Translations under genes and position numbers: made by a program
The notes under the pieces: model-generated
Database searches by the model: none
Seen by the model: the letters and a program-made list of their open reading frames with translations, nothing else
What the model was told of the DNA's origin: nothing
Part shown: in pieces, positions 48,828 through 58,561 of the stretch
Position numbering within the stretch: position 1 is the stretch's first letter
Layout: every line of letters starts with the position of its first letter
Source of the DNA: Mycolicibacterium aromaticivorans JS19b1 = JCM 16368
GTDB lineage: Bacteria > Actinomycetota > Actinomycetes > Mycobacteriales > Mycobacteriaceae
Assembly (NCBI RefSeq): GCF_000559085.1
Contig: NZ_JALN02000001.1
Span: forward strand, 3,286,001-3,350,000
DNA length: 64,000 bases
Direction of reading: 5' to 3'

Positions 48828-51005
48828 TCACCGTTCCGAAAACTCTCTCAACGACTCCACCTGCGCCGCGTCCAGCGACGGTCGTACGGTTTCGCGAGCT
48901 CTGGCCACGTCGGCGGCGGTGATGTCGGCGGCGTCGATCGAGCGGCGCATCGCGGTCAGCGCCGCCTCGCGCAGCAGTGCCACACAGTCTGCCGCGCTGT
49001 ACCCGTCCAGCTCGCCGGCCAGCGCGTCGAGGTCGACGTCCGCCGACAACGGCACGGATTTGCCTGCGGTGCGCAGCATTTCGCGACGTGCATCGGCATC
49101 GGGCGGCTCGACGAACACCAGCTTCTCGAGCCGGCCCGGACGCAACAGTGCCGGGTCGATCAGATCCGGCCGGTTGGTGGCGCCGAGCACGACGACATCG
49201 CGCATCGGCTCGATGCCGTCGAGCTCGGTCAGCAGTGCGGCCACCACACGGTCGGTGACACCGGAATCGAAGCTCTGACCGCGCCGCGGCGCCAGCGCGT
49301 CGATCTCGTCGAGAAAAACCAGCGATGGCGCGGAATCCCTTGCCCCGCGGAATAATTCGCGAACGGCCTTCTCCGAGGAGCCGACCCACTTGTCCATCAG
49401 CTCGGCGCCCTTCACCGCATGCACACTCAGCCGGCCGGAGCTGGCCAGCGCGCGCACCACAAACGTCTTGCCGCAGCCGGGCGGGCCGTACAGCAAGACG
49501 CCTCTGGGTGGCTCGACACCGAGGCGGGCGAAGGTGTCCGGGTGCTGAAGCGGCCACAGCACCGCCTCGGTCAGCGCCTGCTTGACCTCGACCATGTCGC
49601 CGACGTCGTCGAGGGTCACCGACCCGACGGACACCTCCTCGGTGGCCGAGCGCGACAGCGGCCGGATCACGCTCAGCGCGCCCGTGAGATCGTCCTGGGT
49701 GAGTGCAGGCGGCTTGCCGTCCTCACTGGCACGGGCGGCGGCACGCAGGGCGGCCTCCCGAACCAGCGCGACCAAGTCGGCGCGAACGAATCCCGGTGTG
49801 CGCTCGGCGATTTCGCCCAGTTCCAGATCGCCAGCCGGGACATCACGCAGCAGCACCTCCAATAGTGCCTTGCGGGTGGCGCCGTCGGGCAGGCTCAGGC
49901 CCAGCTCGCGGTCACACAGATCCGGTGCGCGTAGCCGCGGATCGGCCGCGTCCGGCTGCTGGGAGGTGGCCACCAGCGCAACCTCGGGAGCGACGACCGC
50001 CTTGCGCAGCTCGGTCAGGATCATCGCCGACACCGGTTCGGCCGGGGTGGGCAACAGCGCGTCGATATCGGTGACCAGCAGCACGCCACCACCATTCGTG
50101 ACGGTGGCGACCGCGTCGGCAACAGCGCGCTGTCGATCCTGCGCCGACAGCGCGCCGGTGTCGGGCCCGTCGAGCTCGACCAACCGTCGCCCAGCACACA
50201 CCGCACGCACCAGCGTCGCCTTGCCGACGCCCGCGGGCCCGGTGACCAGCACACCCAGATTCGCTGTGGCGCCGAGCTTTTCCAGCAGCTCCGGCTGATC
50301 GAGTGCGAGTTTGAGCCATTCGGTGAGCCGGCCGGCCTGCACGTGCTGGCCCTTGAGGTCGTCGATCGATACCGCCGGGGCCTGCGGCCACGTCATCGGC
50401 TGGCTCACCGCCGCGGAGGGTCCGGGGGCGTCGGCAGTCGGGGCCACACCGTCACCCCAGGTGACCGACGAATTCGGTTGCACGCTCACCGGTCCCGCCG
50501 GATCGGTGCTGGTCACGGTCAACAATTCCGACGTCCAGGTGATACCCACCGATGAGGTGAGCGCCGAGCTGGCCTGGGTGGTGGACGTCCCGGGACCGAG
50601 GTCGCGGGGGAGCAGCGACACCGTGTCACCGACGGTCATCACCTTGCCGAGCAGGGCCTGGCGGAGCGTCGCCGATGTGACCGACTGAGTGGCCAGGGTG
50701 GAGCCGCGCAACGTGACCGACCGCGCGCCGTAGACGGTGACCGGAGCGACCAGCACGGTGGTGTCCTCACGCAGGCCGGCGTTGGACAGCGTCACATCGT
50801 CCAGGAGCGCGGTACCGGCCGGGACATCCGCCGGCGCGATCCCGGCGACGGCGGAGGTGGTCCGGGAGCCGGTGAGCGACACCGCATCCCACTCACGGAT
50901 GCCGAGCGCGGCGAGAGCCTCCGGGTGCAGCCGCACCACACCACGCCGGGAGTCCAGCGCCGAGGTGTTCAACCGTGCGGTCAGCACCAGGTTGGACGGC
51001 CCCAT
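48828..51005 (-). CDS. CDC48/VAT-like two-domain AAA ATPase (Rv0435c homologue)
   Basis: A 725-residue AAA+ ATPase. The N-terminal 200 residues hold a double-psi-barrel-like domain. D1 (about 215-440) has a degenerate Walker A GPAGVGKAT (256-264, Ala in place of Ser/Thr) and Walker B LLVTDIDAL with Asp in place of the catalytic Glu, so D1 probably does not hydrolyse ATP. D2 (about 465-700) is intact: GPPGCGKTF (507-515), pore loop MDKWVGSSE, LVFLDEIDAL (563-571) and a GATNRPDLIDPALLRPGR sensor. Likely an unfoldase or remodelling machine. ATG 51005 lies just beyond the pssA stop. Last gene of the five-gene operon. Confidence 0.92.
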   Translation of the reverse strand: MGPSNLVLTARLNTSALDSRRGVVRLHPEALAALGIREWDAVSLTGSRTTSAVAGIAPADVPAGTALLDDVTLSNAGLREDTTVLVAPVTVYGARSVTLRGSTLATQSVTSATLRQALLGKVMTVGDTVSLLPRDLGPGTSTTQASSALTSSVGITWTSELLTVTSTDPAGPVSVQPNSSVTWGDGVAPTADAPGPSAAVSQPMTWPQAPAVSIDDLKGQHVQAGRLTEWLKLALDQPELLEKLGATANLGVLVTGPAGVGKATLVRAVCAGRRLVELDGPDTGALSAQDRQRAVADAVATVTNGGGVLLVTDIDALLPTPAEPVSAMILTELRKAVVAPEVALVATSQQPDAADPRLRAPDLCDRELGLSLPDGATRKALLEVLLRDVPAGDLELGEIAERTPGFVRADLVALVREAALRAAARASEDGKPPALTQDDLTGALSVIRPLSRSATEEVSVGSVTLDDVGDMVEVKQALTEAVLWPLQHPDTFARLGVEPPRGVLLYGPPGCGKTFVVRALASSGRLSVHAVKGAELMDKWVGSSEKAVRELFRGARDSAPSLVFLDEIDALAPRRGQSFDSGVTDRVVAALLTELDGIEPMRDVVVLGATNRPDLIDPALLRPGRLEKLVFVEPPDADARREMLRTAGKSVPLSADVDLDALAGELDGYSAADCVALLREAALTAMRRSIDAADITAADVARARETVRPSLDAAQVESLREFSER

Positions 51006-51006
51006 G

Positions 51007-51846
51007 TCAGCGACCGGGCTTGCGCAGGCCGAGGCGCGTCGAGCGGCGATTCGGCAGGCCGCGGCGATTCGCACGGCGCGCAGCGCGCCGCTGCTTTGGC
51101 GCGTCGTTCCAGGCCTCCGGTCGCGCGGCGACCCAGCGTTGGCTGTAGACCGTGAACGGGATGATGCACAGGTAGCCCGCGATGATCAGCAGCACCAGGA
51201 TGTACGGGAACAGCAGCAGCGCCGCCGCGGCGGCAGCGATCAGGATCAGCAGGATCGGCGCGGCATTCGGCGGCATCTTCACAGCCTTGAGCGCCAGCGT
51301 GGGCACCCGGCTGATCAGCAGAGCGGCGTTGGCGGCGAACCAGAAGCAGACAAACCACGGCGAGGTCCACCAGCCGTGGCCGAACTGCAGCATCGCCGCG
51401 AGGGGTCCGATCACGCCGACTGCACCGCATGGCGCCGGCATACCGGTGAAGTACTCGCGGGTGTAGGCGGGGCGAGTGTCGTCGTCGAGCAGTGCGTTGA
51501 ATCGGGCCAGCCGCAGCACGATGCACACCGCGTAGAGCAACGCGAAGATCCAGCCGACCGGCGAGGTGGGCAGCAGCGTCACATAGACCACCAGCGCGGG
51601 CGCGACACCGAAGTTCACGGCGTCGGCCAGCGAGTCGATCTCGGCGCCCATCCGGGACTGAGCGTCCAGGGCCCGCGCGATGCCGCCGTCGATCCCGTCG
51701 AGTACCGCCGCGGCTCCTATCAGGGCCAGCGCGATGTGCGGGCGGCCGTCGAGCGCGAACTTGATCGAGGTCAGCCCCGCGCAGATGGCCAGCACCGTCG
51801 TCGCGCTGGGCAGAATGCGCATGGCGGACGGGCGGGGTTTGATCAC
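51007..51846 (-). CDS. pssA: CDP-diacylglycerol-serine O-phosphatidyltransferase
   Basis: A 279-residue membrane enzyme that makes phosphatidylserine from CDP-diacylglycerol and serine. The CDP-alcohol phosphotransferase motif D-G-x2-A-R-x8-G-x3-D-x3-D is present at Asp53, Gly54, Ala57, Arg58, Gly67, Asp71 and Asp75. Eight or so TM helices follow, and the C-terminus is a strongly basic tail. ATG 51846 overlaps the psd stop (ATGA), so the next enzyme in the pathway is co-translated. Confidence 0.95.
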   Translation of the reverse strand: MIKPRPSAMRILPSATTVLAICAGLTSIKFALDGRPHIALALIGAAAVLDGIDGGIARALDAQSRMGAEIDSLADAVNFGVAPALVVYVTLLPTSPVGWIFALLYAVCIVLRLARFNALLDDDTRPAYTREYFTGMPAPCGAVGVIGPLAAMLQFGHGWWTSPWFVCFWFAANAALLISRVPTLALKAVKMPPNAAPILLILIAAAAAALLLFPYILVLLIIAGYLCIIPFTVYSQRWVAARPEAWNDAPKQRRAARRANRRGLPNRRSTRLGLRKPGR

Positions 51847-52556
51847 GGCAGCTGCGCCAACACAGTCTCGCCGGCGAGTGCGCGCTGACCGGGTTCGATC
51901 AGGATCTGCGAGCCGGCAGGCAGGTAGGTGTCCAACCGCGAGCCGAACCGGATGAGCCCGTAGGTGTCGCCGATCGCGACCTTGTCACCGGGGTGCAGGT
52001 CGCAGATGATGCGACGCGCGATCAACCCGGCGATCTGCACGACCACCACCTCGTGCCCGTCCGGTGTGCGGATCAGCATGCTGTTGCGTTCGTTGTCCTC
52101 GCTCGCCGCCGCCAGCTCGGCGGAATGAAAGCGGCCTGGTCGGTATTCCACGGCACGCACCTCGCCACCCACCGGCGACCGCTGCACATGGGCGTCGAGC
52201 AGGGACAAGAAGATGCTCACCCGCGGACGCGGACCCGGGGGCAGGCCGAGTTCGGCTGGTGGTTCGGCCTCTTCGACCAGACAGATCAGGCCGTCGGCCG
52301 GGGCGACCACCACGCCGAGACGACTTGGGGGAGTCCGGGGCGGATGCCGGAAGAAGCCGGCGTTCGCGGCGGCCGCCGTCAGGCCTGCGCGGCGCAGCCA
52401 GCGGTTCTTTCGGCCGACACCTGCCACCGCCAGACCCGCCGCAATGAACGGCAGGCCGGCGGGGTGAACAGGGGGAACGGAGGAACGCACCAGCGCGACC
52501 AGCCGCGCGGGGCCGGACTTCATGGTGTCTTCCGCGGTGCGGGGGCGTCTGGCCAT
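51843..52556 (-). CDS. psd: Phosphatidylserine decarboxylase
   Basis: A 237-residue short-form (archaeal/actinobacterial) phosphatidylserine decarboxylase. It converts phosphatidylserine to phosphatidylethanolamine. The self-cleavage site is RFGSRLD, with Ser206 becoming the pyruvoyl group. Upstream are an N-terminal TM region, [15 protein letters not shown], and the His-containing [13 protein letters not shown] and [12 protein letters not shown] 52556 follows moeA by 44 bases, the only gap of note in the operon. Confidence 0.95.
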   Translation of the reverse strand: MARRPRTAEDTMKSGPARLVALVRSSVPPVHPAGLPFIAAGLAVAGVGRKNRWLRRAGLTAAAANAGFFRHPPRTPPSRLGVVVAPADGLICLVEEAEPPAELGLPPGPRPRVSIFLSLLDAHVQRSPVGGEVRAVEYRPGRFHSAELAAASEDNERNSMLIRTPDGHEVVVVQIAGLIARRIICDLHPGDKVAIGDTYGLIRFGSRLDTYLPAGSQILIEPGQRALAGETVLAQLP

Positions 52557-52600
52557 CGGCGACGATTCTACGTGCGCGCTGTGACTGTGCGGGCGTAGAC

Positions 52601-53827
52601 CTAGGACAGGTCCCAGAGCTGAACCTGCTCGCCGGCGGCCACCTCGGTGATGTCCTCGGCGATCTCCAGAAGGCAGTTCGCCGAGGCCAGCCAGCGAAGA
52701 TGGTGCGATGCCGGTGGCCCATAGGTCGTGACGGTGCCCGCCTCGGGGTCGTAGACACCGCGCCGGAACTGGCGTTTGCCCTTCGGCGATGTCAGGTCGT
52801 CGGCCAGCACGGCGGTGCGGCGCGGCCGGTTCGGGGTGGCCAGGCCCATCGCCGCGCGCAATGCGGGTCGGACGAAAACCTCGAAGGAGACCAGCGCGCT
52901 CACCGGGTTGCCCGGCAGCGTGATGATCGACGTGCCGGCGCTGCCCGATGTCGCCGGCCCAGCGGCTCCGATCCGCCCGGCGCCCTGCGGCATACCGGGC
53001 TGCATCGCGACCTTGACGAAGTCCACCGCACCCGCGCCGAATGCATCCTTGACCACCTCGTAGGCACCGGCACTCACGCCGCCGGTGGTGATGATCAGAT
53101 CGGCCTGTCCCGTGTACCCCTCAAGCACGGTCCTGAACTGGTTGACGTCATCGCTCGACGTCGGGGTCGCGACCACGTCGGCGCCGGCCTCGCGGACCGC
53201 GGCGGCCAGCATGATCGCGTTGGACTCGTAGATCTGCCCGGGCCGTAGCTCGGTGCCCGCCGACACCAGCTCCGAACCCGTCGACATCACCAGCACCCGC
53301 AGCCGCGGCCGCACCGTCAGCGAGCGCAGGCCCAGGGCGGCGGCCAGCCCCAGTGCTGCCGGGGTCACCAGCTGGCCTGAGCGCAGCACCGTGGTCCCCG
53401 CGGTCACATCCTCACCGGCGTGCCGCACGTGCTGGCCGGGTTTGGACGCCGCCCGGATCTCGACGGCGTCGATACCGGCGTTGGTGGCCTCGACCGGCAC
53501 CACTGCCGTCGCACCGGCGGGCAGCGGTGCACCCGTCATGATCCGGTGCGCGGTGCCCGCCGCCAACGTCAAGGAGTCAACACGGCCAGCCGGAATGTCC
53601 TCGGCGACAGGCAAAGTGACCGGACTGCTCTCGGAGGCACCCGCGACGTCCTCGGCGTGAACCGCGTAGCCGTCCATCGCCGAGTTGTCGAACACCGGCA
53701 GCGACATCGGGGCCGCCACGTCGGCCGCGAGAACCAGGCCCTCGGCGTCGGCCAATCCGACCGTCGCCGCGGGGCGCGCGGTGATCAGATCGGCGACGAC
53801 CCGCTGATGCTCATCGACTGTGCGCAT
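52601..53827 (-). CDS. moeA: Molybdopterin molybdotransferase MoeA
   Basis: A 408-residue enzyme that inserts molybdate into adenylated molybdopterin. Recognisable parts are [38 protein letters not shown], the MPT-binding domain [13 protein letters not shown] and [19 protein letters not shown], and [21 protein letters not shown]. The C-terminal domain IV is present. The M. tuberculosis counterpart at this locus is moeA2. ATG 53827 shares one base with the SDR stop. Confidence 0.95.
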   Translation of the reverse strand: MRTVDEHQRVVADLITARPAATVGLADAEGLVLAADVAAPMSLPVFDNSAMDGYAVHAEDVAGASESSPVTLPVAEDIPAGRVDSLTLAAGTAHRIMTGAPLPAGATAVVPVEATNAGIDAVEIRAASKPGQHVRHAGEDVTAGTTVLRSGQLVTPAALGLAAALGLRSLTVRPRLRVLVMSTGSELVSAGTELRPGQIYESNAIMLAAAVREAGADVVATPTSSDDVNQFRTVLEGYTGQADLIITTGGVSAGAYEVVKDAFGAGAVDFVKVAMQPGMPQGAGRIGAAGPATSGSAGTSIITLPGNPVSALVSFEVFVRPALRAAMGLATPNRPRRTAVLADDLTSPKGKRQFRRGVYDPEAGTVTTYGPPASHHLRWLASANCLLEIAEDITEVAAGEQVQLWDLS

Positions 53828-54750
53828 CAGACGGGGAATTTCACGCCGGTCAGCTCCTCGGACACCGCCCAGAGCCGCTGCTGGACGTTGCGATCGTGGG
53901 ACTGATTGCTGGAACTCACCAGCTTGGGGTTGCCGCGCAGTTCGCGGAACCCGTCGGGCCCGTAGTACTGCCCTCCGATGACCGAGGGATCGGTGGCGGC
54001 CCGCAGGGTCGCCAGCGCGCCCATTTCCGCGCTGTTCAACAGCAGCCCGCTGATGAGCTTCACACCCGGCAACGAGCTGCCCGGGACGTGGCGGATCAGC
54101 TCGGTGTCCGAGACGCCTGGGTGTGCCGCCACGGCAATCGTTTTGGCACCGGCCGCGGCGAGGCGCCGCTGCAGTTCGTAGGCGAACATCAGATTGGCCA
54201 GCTTCGACTGTCCGTAGGAGGCGACCCGCTCATAGCGTCGGCGCTCCCACTGCAGGTCGTCGAACGCGATCTTGGCGCGGATGTTGTGCGCGACGCTGGC
54301 CACCACGACCACCCGTGATCCGTCGACTCCCAGCAGATTGTCCAGCAACAGCCCGGTGAGCGCGAAGTGGCCCAGATGGTTTGTGCCGAACTGTAATTCG
54401 AAGCCATCGGCCGTGGTCTGCTTCGGCGGATACATCACCCCGGCGTTGTTGATGAGTAGATCGATCCGGGGGTAGGCGCTGCCCAGCTCGGCCGCTGCTT
54501 CCCGTACCGATGCCAGCGAGCCCAGATCCAGCTTGTGCACCGTCACCTCGGCACCGGGCGCGGCTCGCCGGATCTCGGCGGCCGCCGCCTCGCCCTTGGC
54601 GGTGTCGCGGACCGCCATCACCACCTGGGCCCCGTGCTGTGCCAGCACCCGGGCCGTGTCGAATCCGAGCCCCGTATTGGAGCCGGTCACGATCGCAATG
54701 CGTCCGCTTTGATCGGGGACGTCCGCCTCGGTCCACTTCTGTGCGCTCAT
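53827..54750 (-). CDS. Short-chain dehydrogenase/reductase (Rv0439c homologue)
   Basis: A 307-residue SDR of the retinol-dehydrogenase/WW-oxidoreductase-like type. It has the cofactor motif TGSNTGLG (22-29), [35 protein letters not shown], the Ser in VVVVASVAH and the catalytic YGQSK. Substrate unknown; lipid or retinoid-like alcohols are usual. First gene of the operon with moeA, psd, pssA and the AAA ATPase. It is paralogous to the SDR at 58562-59458, and the two share the closing SEELTGV motif. Divergent from the HAD gene 57 bases away. Confidence 0.93.
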   Translation of the reverse strand: MSAQKWTEADVPDQSGRIAIVTGSNTGLGFDTARVLAQHGAQVVMAVRDTAKGEAAAAEIRRAAPGAEVTVHKLDLGSLASVREAAAELGSAYPRIDLLINNAGVMYPPKQTTADGFELQFGTNHLGHFALTGLLLDNLLGVDGSRVVVVASVAHNIRAKIAFDDLQWERRRYERVASYGQSKLANLMFAYELQRRLAAAGAKTIAVAAHPGVSDTELIRHVPGSSLPGVKLISGLLLNSAEMGALATLRAATDPSVIGGQYYGPDGFRELRGNPKLVSSSNQSHDRNVQQRLWAVSEELTGVKFPV

Positions 54751-54795
54751 GGCACGACGATAGACGGCTCAAGTTGCGGACAATCGGTGGCCGTT

Positions 54796-54801
54796 TACTG
54801 T
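54796..54801 (+). promoter_or_regulatory. Leaderless -10 box for the HAD phosphatase
   Basis: TACTGT, followed by 6 bases and the ATG at 54808. It fits the TANNNT -10 and a transcript that begins at the start codon. Confidence 0.45.
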
Positions 54802-54807
54802 CGCCGT

Positions 54808-55620
54808 ATGGCTATCGGTGGGGTGCTGTTCGACATCGACGGTGTCCTGGTGACGTCGTGGACGCCGATCCCCGGTGCCGCCGAGGCGCTGGCGGTGCTC
54901 GCCGATCACCAGATCGCCCGGTCCTACCTGACCAACACCACCACCCGCACCCGCAGGCAGATCGCAGCGGCGTTGTGCGACGCCGGAATGGACGTCCGGC
55001 CTGACGAGGTGATCACCGCGGCGGCGCTGACCGCCGACTATGTGCGCGCCAACTATCCCGATGCGCACTGCCTGTTGGTCAACAACGGCCAGATCACCGA
55101 CGACATGCCGGGCATCGACATCGTCGACTCAGAGGCGTTCGACGGTGCAGGTTTCGAGGCCCCCGACGTCATCCTGCTCGGCGGCGCCGGTCCGGAGTAC
55201 AGCCACCGCACCCTGAGCCGGGTGTACGAATGGATGGCTCAGGGGGTACCGGTGGTGGCGATGCACCGCAGCACCGCGTGGACCACCACCGAAGGTCTGC
55301 GCATCGACACCGGTATGTACCTGATCGGTATGGAGGAGACCTCCGGGCGCAAGGCCACCGGTGTCGGGAAGCCCGCGCCCGCAGGCTTTCTGGCCTCCGC
55401 GGCTCGCCTCGGCGTCGATCCCGATGAGATGTACATGGTCGGCGACGACCTCAACAACGACGTTCTGGCCGCACAAGTGGTCGGGATGACCGGCGTGCTG
55501 GTGCGCACCGGCAAGTTCCGCCAGGACACCCTGGACCGTTGGGCCGCAGACGAATTTGCGATGCAGCCCAACCATGTCATCGACTCCGTCGCCGCGCTGC
55601 CGGAGTTGCTCGGGTTGTAG
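54808..55620 (+). CDS. HAD-superfamily phosphatase, NagD/LHPP type
   Basis: A 270-residue HAD hydrolase of class IIA. The nucleophile motif is FDIDGVLV (Asp9 and Asp11), motif II is LTNTTTRTRRQI, the cap domain carries LLVNNGQIT and LLGGAG, and motifs III/IV are GVGKPAPAGF and MVGDDLNNDVLAAQVVGMTGVLV. It resembles phospholysine/phosphohistidine pyrophosphate phosphatase-type enzymes; the actual substrate is unknown. ATG 54808 is set by the leaderless promoter. A longer in-frame extension from 54535 is antisense to the SDR gene and is rejected. Confidence 0.92.
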   Translation: MAIGGVLFDIDGVLVTSWTPIPGAAEALAVLADHQIARSYLTNTTTRTRRQIAAALCDAGMDVRPDEVITAAALTADYVRANYPDAHCLLVNNGQITDDMPGIDIVDSEAFDGAGFEAPDVILLGGAGPEYSHRTLSRVYEWMAQGVPVVAMHRSTAWTTTEGLRIDTGMYLIGMEETSGRKATGVGKPAPAGFLASAARLGVDPDEMYMVGDDLNNDVLAAQVVGMTGVLVRTGKFRQDTLDRWAADEFAMQPNHVIDSVAALPELLGL

Positions 55621-55675
55621 CCGGTGTGACGCTCTGCGGCGATGAGTTTCTCCGCCGGGGCGGGTCTGTCTGACT

Positions 55676-56155
55676 ATGACCGAAATCTTGATTGTGACCA
55701 CCACCATCGACGCACCCGCCGCCGCCGTATTCGGAGTGCTCGCCGATCCGGGCACTCACCAGGACATCGACGGCACCGGCTGGGTTCGGGAGCCGCTGGA
55801 CGACGGCCGGGAACTGACCGAAGCCGGACAGATTTTCCGGATCGCGATGTACCACGACAACCATCCCGACAAGCACTACGAGATGGCCAACCAGGTCACC
55901 GCGCTCGAAACCGGCCGGGTGATCGGATGGGCGCCGGGCGGGCTGGCTGAGGACGGCAGCATCGAACTCGGTGGCTGGACATGGCATTACGACCTCGAGC
56001 CCCTTGGCGACGAGCAGACTCGGGTCACCCTGACCTACGACTGGTCAGGCGCCACCCCCGAAATCCGGAAGAACATCGTCTTCCCACCGTTCCCCCTCTC
56101 CCACCTCGACAATTCGCTGGCGAACCTGGGCAAGCTGGCCATCGACAGGGCGTAG
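55676..56155 (+). CDS. SRPBCC-family protein
   Basis: A 159-residue START-like protein: TEILIVTTTIDAPAAAVFGVLADPGTHQDIDGTGWV, FRIAMYHDNHPDKHYEMANQVTALE, IGWAPGG and WHYDLEPLGDEQTRVTLTYDWSGATPEIRKNI. It may bind a hydrophobic ligand. The role is unknown; no regulator is adjacent. It starts 55 bases after the HAD gene on the same strand. The 132 bases after it, up to the convergent helicase stop, hold no feature I can support. Confidence 0.87.
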   Translation: MTEILIVTTTIDAPAAAVFGVLADPGTHQDIDGTGWVREPLDDGRELTEAGQIFRIAMYHDNHPDKHYEMANQVTALETGRVIGWAPGGLAEDGSIELGGWTWHYDLEPLGDEQTRVTLTYDWSGATPEIRKNIVFPPFPLSHLDNSLANLGKLAIDRA

Positions 56156-56287
56156 GGCTGGCCGCCGCCGTGACAAGGACTCGCGCGGATCGCCCGTGAC
56201 CATGTGGTGGCCGAGCAACGGCAGACGCCTTGGCGCCGTGGGGATTCCAGAGCGGCCGGCTGGCGTCATGGCGGCAGCGTAACTCGT

Positions 56288-57982
56288 TTACGACGAGGTC
56301 AGGCTGCGAACGGCTTCGATGCGGGCCTTCAGCTGATCGGTGGTGGCTGCGGCCACCGGTGGTCCGCCGCAGACCCGCCGCAGTTCGTTGTGGATCTGAC
56401 CGTGCGTCTTGCCGGTGCGGTGATGGGCCAGCGACACCAGGGCGTTGAGTTCGCGGCGCAGATCCCGCAGCTGGCCGTGCGTGGTCAGCCGTGGCACCTC
56501 GCCGCTGGCGGTCCGCTTCTCGATCTGCTCTTCTTGCCTGCGCCGCAACAGATCTCGCATCGACTCGGCGTCGAGCAGGCCGGGGATGCCGAGGTAGTCG
56601 GCCTCCTCGTCGCTGCCGGCCGGCGTCGCGGTCCCGAACGACGACCCGTCGAAGATGACCTGATCGAGCTCGGCGTCGGCGCCCAGATACTCGATCTTGT
56701 TGTCGCCCTCGTCGGGCTCGTCGCGGTTCTGTTTGGCCAGTTCCGCCTCGAGCGGATCGTCGTCGAGGTTCTCCCGGTGGGGCTTGCCGAGCACGTGATT
56801 GCGCTGAGCTTCCATCTCGCTGGCGAGCAGCAGCAGGTTGGGCACCGACGGCAAGAAGATGCAGGCGGTCTCGCCGGGCCGCCGGGACCGCACGAACCGG
56901 CCGATCGCCTGGGCGAAGAACAGCGGGGTCGAGGCGCTGGTGGCGTACACGCCGACCGCCAGGCGCGGCACGTCGACACCTTCGGACACCATCCGCACCG
57001 CGACCAGCCAGCGCGATGTGCTCTCCGAGAACTGCGAGATGCGATCTGAGGCGCCCTTGTCGTCTGAGAGGACGACGGTAGGGGCCTCGCCGGTGATCTT
57101 GAGTAGCAGATCGGCGTAGGCGCGGGCGGCGGTCTGATCGGAGGCGATGATCATGCCGCCTGCGTCGGGGACGTGTTCGCGAAGTCCGCGCAACCGGGTG
57201 TCGGCTGCTGCGATCACCGCGGGCATCCATTCGCCGGCGGGGTTGAGTGCGGTCTTCCATGCCCGCGCGGTCTGCTCGGCGGTCAGCGGCTCACCCAGGC
57301 GCGCCGCGTGCTCCTCGCCGGCACTGTCGCGCCAGCGGGCTTCGCCGGAGTACGCCATGAACATGACCGGCCGCACGACGCCGTCGGCCAGTGCGTCGGA
57401 GTAGCCGTAGGTGTGGTCGGCGGACGAGCGGGCGAAGCCGTCGGGTCCGACTTCGTAGTTGATGAACGGGATCGGACTGTCGTCGCTGCGGAACGGGGTC
57501 CCGGTCAGCGACAGTCGCCGCGTCGCGTCGTCGAACGCCTCGCGGATCGCGTCGCCCCAGGTTTTGGCGTCACCGCCGTGGTGGATCTCGTCGAAGACGA
57601 CGAGGGTTTTGCGGTTCTCGGTGCGCACCCGGTGCCGGGTGGGGTGGCTGGCAACCTGGGCGTAGGTGACTACGACGCCGTGATACTCCGCGGAGGTCTG
57701 CGAGTTCGAGTTGGAGAACTTGGGGTCGAGGGCAATGCCGTGCCGTGCGGCGGCCTGCGCCCACTGGATCTTGAGGTGCTCGGTGGGGACGACGATGGTG
57801 ACCGCCTCGACGGTGCCCTCGGCGAGGAGTTCGGCGACGATCCGCAGGGCGAAGGTGGTCTTACCGGCCCCGGGGGTCGCGACAGCGAGAAAATCGCGCG
57901 GCTTGGCGGCCAGATACTTGACCAACGCCCGTCGCTGCCAGCCCCGTAACGCCTGGGTGCTGGGCGCATCAACTGCCCGCAC
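56288..57982 (-). CDS. DEAD/DEAH-box helicase of the XPB/restriction type
   Basis: A 564-residue superfamily 2 helicase. Motif I is ATPGAGKT (35-42), motif Ia VVPTEHLKIQW, motif II DEIHH (131-135), motif III LTGTPFRSD, motif V region VSEGVDVPRLAVGVYATS and motif VI FAQAIGRFVRSRRPGE. A C-terminal extension of about 150 residues (acidic EAELAKQNRDEPDEGDNKIEYLG, then helical) has no nuclease motif that I recognise. It likely acts in DNA repair or transcription-coupled remodelling. GTG 57982 has GAGAGGAG eight bases upstream. No restriction or defence partner is next to it. Confidence 0.92.
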   Translation of the reverse strand: MRAVDAPSTQALRGWQRRALVKYLAAKPRDFLAVATPGAGKTTFALRIVAELLAEGTVEAVTIVVPTEHLKIQWAQAAARHGIALDPKFSNSNSQTSAEYHGVVVTYAQVASHPTRHRVRTENRKTLVVFDEIHHGGDAKTWGDAIREAFDDATRRLSLTGTPFRSDDSPIPFINYEVGPDGFARSSADHTYGYSDALADGVVRPVMFMAYSGEARWRDSAGEEHAARLGEPLTAEQTARAWKTALNPAGEWMPAVIAAADTRLRGLREHVPDAGGMIIASDQTAARAYADLLLKITGEAPTVVLSDDKGASDRISQFSESTSRWLVAVRMVSEGVDVPRLAVGVYATSASTPLFFAQAIGRFVRSRRPGETACIFLPSVPNLLLLASEMEAQRNHVLGKPHRENLDDDPLEAELAKQNRDEPDEGDNKIEYLGADAELDQVIFDGSSFGTATPAGSDEEADYLGIPGLLDAESMRDLLRRRQEEQIEKRTASGEVPRLTTHGQLRDLRRELNALVSLAHHRTGKTHGQIHNELRRVCGGPPVAAATTDQLKARIEAVRSLTSS

Positions 57983-58056
57983 CCCTGGGACTCCTCTCGG
58001 TCGAGATGGACTCTAGTGCAAGCAGATCCGCCCGCGCACTTCGATCCGGCGTGTCG

Positions 58057-58545
58057 TCAGACCAAGAAATTGTCGTTGCGAACGAAGAACTCGCGACGTT
58101 CGTCGTCGGTCAGCTCGCCGAGCTTGGGCAACCCCTCGAAATAGAACTCACGGGGCGCGCCCGGAGCAAACAACATCAAGATCGAGGCGGGCTCGTCGGA
58201 CTGGTTCCCGAAACCATGGATGCCGCCGGGTGGGACGTAGAGGTAGTCGCCTTGCTCGCCGACGGTCCACTCGCGGCCGTCGAACAACTGGATCCGGCCG
58301 GACAGCACGAAGAAGGATTCCGACATGGCCTTGTGGAAATGCGGCCCCGGGCCACCCGCGTTGGGGCCGAGATCGACGCGATAAAGACCGAAGTCGCCGC
58401 CGGTCGATTTCTCCGTGGCCAGGTAGGTGTACGTGACCGGGCCGACTTCGAAGTCGGCCGGGGTGTCGGCCTTGCGCAGGGTGGCGCTGATCTCGCCATC
58501 ACCGTCATACCGCGGCGGCGGGTAGGGCGGCACGTGCAGCGACAT
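58057..58545 (-). CDS. Cupin-domain protein
   Basis: A 162-residue single-domain cupin. Motif 1 is PGPHFHKAMSESFFVLSGRIQLFDG, with His-x-His and Glu as metal ligands, and motif 2 is GDYLYVPPGGIHGFGN (His). A basic/acidic C-terminal helix follows. It could be a small-molecule oxygenase, isomerase or sensor; no reaction can be assigned. ATG 58545 is 16 bases downstream of the preceding SDR gene's stop (58562), so the two are probably co-transcribed under the TetR regulator at 59561. Confidence 0.88.
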   Translation of the reverse strand: MSLHVPPYPPPRYDGDGEISATLRKADTPADFEVGPVTYTYLATEKSTGGDFGLYRVDLGPNAGGPGPHFHKAMSESFFVLSGRIQLFDGREWTVGEQGDYLYVPPGGIHGFGNQSDEPASILMLFAPGAPREFYFEGLPKLGELTDDERREFFVRNDNFLV

Positions 58546-58561
58546 GACTACATTGTGCCGG

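Noticed and set aside
56288..57982. Helicase as part of a restriction or phage-defence island
   Set aside because: Its neighbours are an SRPBCC protein, a cupin and an SDR; no methylase, nuclease or other defence gene is adjacent.
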